From contig NZ_CANMKV010000005.1 of assembly GCF_947498635.1 (NCBI RefSeq), positions 1 through 64,000 on the forward strand: a stretch of 64,000 nucleotides of DNA, given 5' to 3'. Shown here piece by piece: positions 62,302-64,000 of the stretch; positions within the stretch are counted from its first letter, which is position 1, and each line of letters starts with the position of its first letter. The stretch comes from an uncultured Microbulbifer sp. GTDB lineage: Bacteria; Pseudomonadota; Gammaproteobacteria; Pseudomonadales; Cellvibrionaceae. A program made the translations under genes and the position numbers. The notes under the pieces are model-generated. The model did not search any database and was not told the DNA's origin. It was given only the letters and a program-made list of their open reading frames with translations.

Positions 62302-63816
62302 ATGCCTAGATCCTATATCAAGCGCATTTTAGACGCGCGCATTTACGATGTCGCCACCGAGACGCCTTTGGAGCCTATGCGCCAGTTGTCGCACCGGCTC
62401 GGCAATCGGGTTTTACTCAAGCGGGAAGATCTGCAACCGGTATTTTCCTTCAAGATTCGCGGTGCCTATAACAAGCTGCTGCAATTGCCGGCGGAGCAGC
62501 GCGCGCGCGGGGTGATTGCCGCCTCTGCGGGGAACCATGCCCAGGGCCTCGCCATGGGCGCGGCGCAATTGGGGGTGCGTGCCACCATTGTCATGCCCAA
62601 GACCACTCCCCTGATCAAAGTCAATGCCGTGCGTATGCGTGGCGCCGAAGTGGTTCTTCATGGGGATACCTTTGATGAGGCAACTTTTCGGGCCAGGCAG
62701 TTGATGCAGGAACGCGATCTGGTGTTTGTGCACCCCTATGACGACCCGGATGTCATAGCTGGGCAGGGCACTGTGGCGATGGAGTTACTGCGTCAGTACT
62801 CCGGCAACCTTGAGGCGGTTTTTATCCCTGTCGGTGGAGGCGGGCTCGCTGCAGGTATGGCCGCTTATATCAAATATGTGCGTCCGGAGACTCGGGTCTA
62901 TGCCGTAGAGCCGGAGGAAGCGGCCTGTCTTAAGGCCGCTCTGGAGAGTGATGCGCGTGTCCGCTTGGCTCAAGTGGGGTTATTTGCCGATGGCGTCGCG
63001 GTGGCACAAATTGGTGAAGAGACCTTCCGCATCTTGCGTGAAACTGTAGATGGTGTGATCACCGTGAGCACCGATGAAATCTGTGCGGCGATCAAGGATA
63101 TTTTTGAGGACACTCGCTCCATTGCCGAGCCGGCTGGGGCCGTAGGTCTGGCGGGATTGAAAAAGTACGCTGAGCAGAGCGGCAGTCGCAACGAAGCCCT
63201 CGCCACTGTTTGTAGCGGTGCCAATATTAATTTCGATCGGCTGCGTTATATCAGCGAACGCACCGAAATTGGCGAAAAACGCGAGGCAGTATTGGCGGTG
63301 CGCATTGAGGAGCGTCCGGGCAGCTATCTGCGTTTTTGTCGAGATCTGGGGGATCGGGCCATTACCGAATTTAACTATCGTTACGCCGGGGAGGGGGAGG
63401 CACATATTTTTGTTGGTGTACAGGTATCCGCCGACAGCGACCGGAGTCAGTTGGTTGAGAGGCTTGAAGGGAACGGTTATAGCGTCACCGACCTCACCGA
63501 TAACGAAATGGCAAAACTACATATCCGCCATTTAGTGGGAGGGCGGGTTCCAGGGTTGCGCGATGAGGTGGTCTATCGCTTTGAGTTTCCCGAGCGCCCT
63601 GGCGCATTGCGGAAATTTCTTGAGCACTTGGCGGGGCGCTGGAATATCACACTATTCCACTACCGCAACCACGGTGCCGCCTATGGGCGGGTCTTGGTGG
63701 GCCTGCAGGTGGCGCCTTCAGCGCGTGCGAAATTACTGGATTTACTCGAGAGACTGCAATTTCCCTATTGGGATGAAACTAAAAATCCGGCTTATCGATT
63801 TTTCCTGGCCAACTAA
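62302..63816 (+). CDS. ilvA: threonine ammonia-lyase (threonine dehydratase)
   Basis: A 504-residue PLP enzyme that deaminates threonine to 2-oxobutyrate, the first step of isoleucine synthesis. The PLP lysine is in FSFKIRGAYNK. GGGGLAAGMAAYIK is the phosphate-binding loop, and AASAGNHAQGLAMGA the substrate loop. Two C-terminal ACT-like regulatory domains (about 330-410 and 420-500) match the biosynthetic, isoleucine-inhibited type (E. coli about 514 residues). It is divergent from rpiA by about 210 bases. Confidence 0.96.
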   Translation: MPRSYIKRILDARIYDVATETPLEPMRQLSHRLGNRVLLKREDLQPVFSFKIRGAYNKLLQLPAEQRARGVIAASAGNHAQGLAMGAAQLGVRATIVMPKTTPLIKVNAVRMRGAEVVLHGDTFDEATFRARQLMQERDLVFVHPYDDPDVIAGQGTVAMELLRQYSGNLEAVFIPVGGGGLAAGMAAYIKYVRPETRVYAVEPEEAACLKAALESDARVRLAQVGLFADGVAVAQIGEETFRILRETVDGVITVSTDEICAAIKDIFEDTRSIAEPAGAVGLAGLKKYAEQSGSRNEALATVCSGANINFDRLRYISERTEIGEKREAVLAVRIEERPGSYLRFCRDLGDRAITEFNYRYAGEGEAHIFVGVQVSADSDRSQLVERLEGNGYSVTDLTDNEMAKLHIRHLVGGRVPGLRDEVVYRFEFPERPGALRKFLEHLAGRWNITLFHYRNHGAAYGRVLVGLQVAPSARAKLLDLLERLQFPYWDETKNPAYRFFLAN

Positions 63817-64000
63817 ACCTTAAGAAGAAAAGGTTAGAGTAATTTATCTCAATAAATTTTTGCTACATAGACCACAATTTTGATTATGTCGAACCACCCT
63901 GCGCAATAATGCGACAAAAAACGCAGAAAATATTCAACAAACAGTTACTATTCCCTCGATTGTTAAGTATCTTCTTTGGTCGTGGAACTTTTACTATGGC
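63817..64000. other. gene-free window end
   Basis: About 180 AT-rich bases after ilvA. No terminator or gene was recognised. Confidence 0.4.

Overview
The window looks like chromosome of a free-living, probably marine, Gram-negative gammaproteobacterium. Protein content and sequence style suggest the Cellvibrionales/Microbulbifer neighbourhood; this is inference from recognised families, as no rRNA or marker gene is present. I see no rRNA, tRNA, CRISPR array, prophage or intact insertion sequence.

Layout. 0-5 kb: a glyoxalase-fold gene, a secreted cupin, a truncated metallo-beta-lactamase-fold gene, the permease gene rarD and serA, with a 10-copy octanucleotide repeat between the last two. 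5-10 kb: a fumarylacetoacetate-hydrolase-family enzyme, an aldehyde dehydrogenase, small hypotheticals and a TerC-type membrane protein. 10-15 kb: small membrane and accessory genes (PsiE-like, lipase-like, a frameshifted DUF5694 gene, YccF, an NTF2-like gene with a heptanucleotide repeat in its 3' end, a PH-domain protein). 15-19 kb: a LysR regulator divergent from a semialdehyde dehydrogenase and omega-aminotransferase pair. 19-29 kb: HdeD-like protein, an M1 peptidase lipoprotein, a CocE/S15-type hydrolase, a secreted zinc-peptidase-like protein and an MltF-like lytic transglycosylase with two substrate-binding domains. 29-34 kb: an AT-rich accessory stretch with two translationally coupled unknown genes, a long gene-free spacer, a Tat-exported Kelch protein and an acetyltransferase. 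34-39 kb: a second M1 peptidase and a second omega-aminotransferase. 39-42 kb: a purine uptake and salvage operon (Tsx-like channel, NCS2 permease, phosphoribosyltransferase). 42-50 kb: two ABC-F ATPases, a glyoxalase-fold gene, an FeS-type photolyase and a carboxymuconolactone-decarboxylase-like gene. 50-56.5 kb: a beta-oxidation cluster (thiolase, FadB-like, acyl-CoA dehydrogenase, CoA-transferase). 56.7-64 kb: a DUF937-OmpA protein, an AraC regulator, a winged-helix gene between inverted repeats, DUF4168, a lytic transglycosylase lipoprotein, rpiA and divergent ilvA.

Themes: amino-acid and carbon metabolism (serA, ilvA, rpiA, aminotransferases, aldehyde dehydrogenases), peptide use and envelope remodelling (two M1 peptidases, two transglycosylases), purine salvage and fatty-acid breakdown. 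The signals most worth following are the 7-8 bp tandem repeats, one of which can switch the C-terminus of a protein among three reading frames, the coupled unknown gene pair at 29.4-31.5 kb, and the 68-bp inverted repeats around the winged-helix gene.
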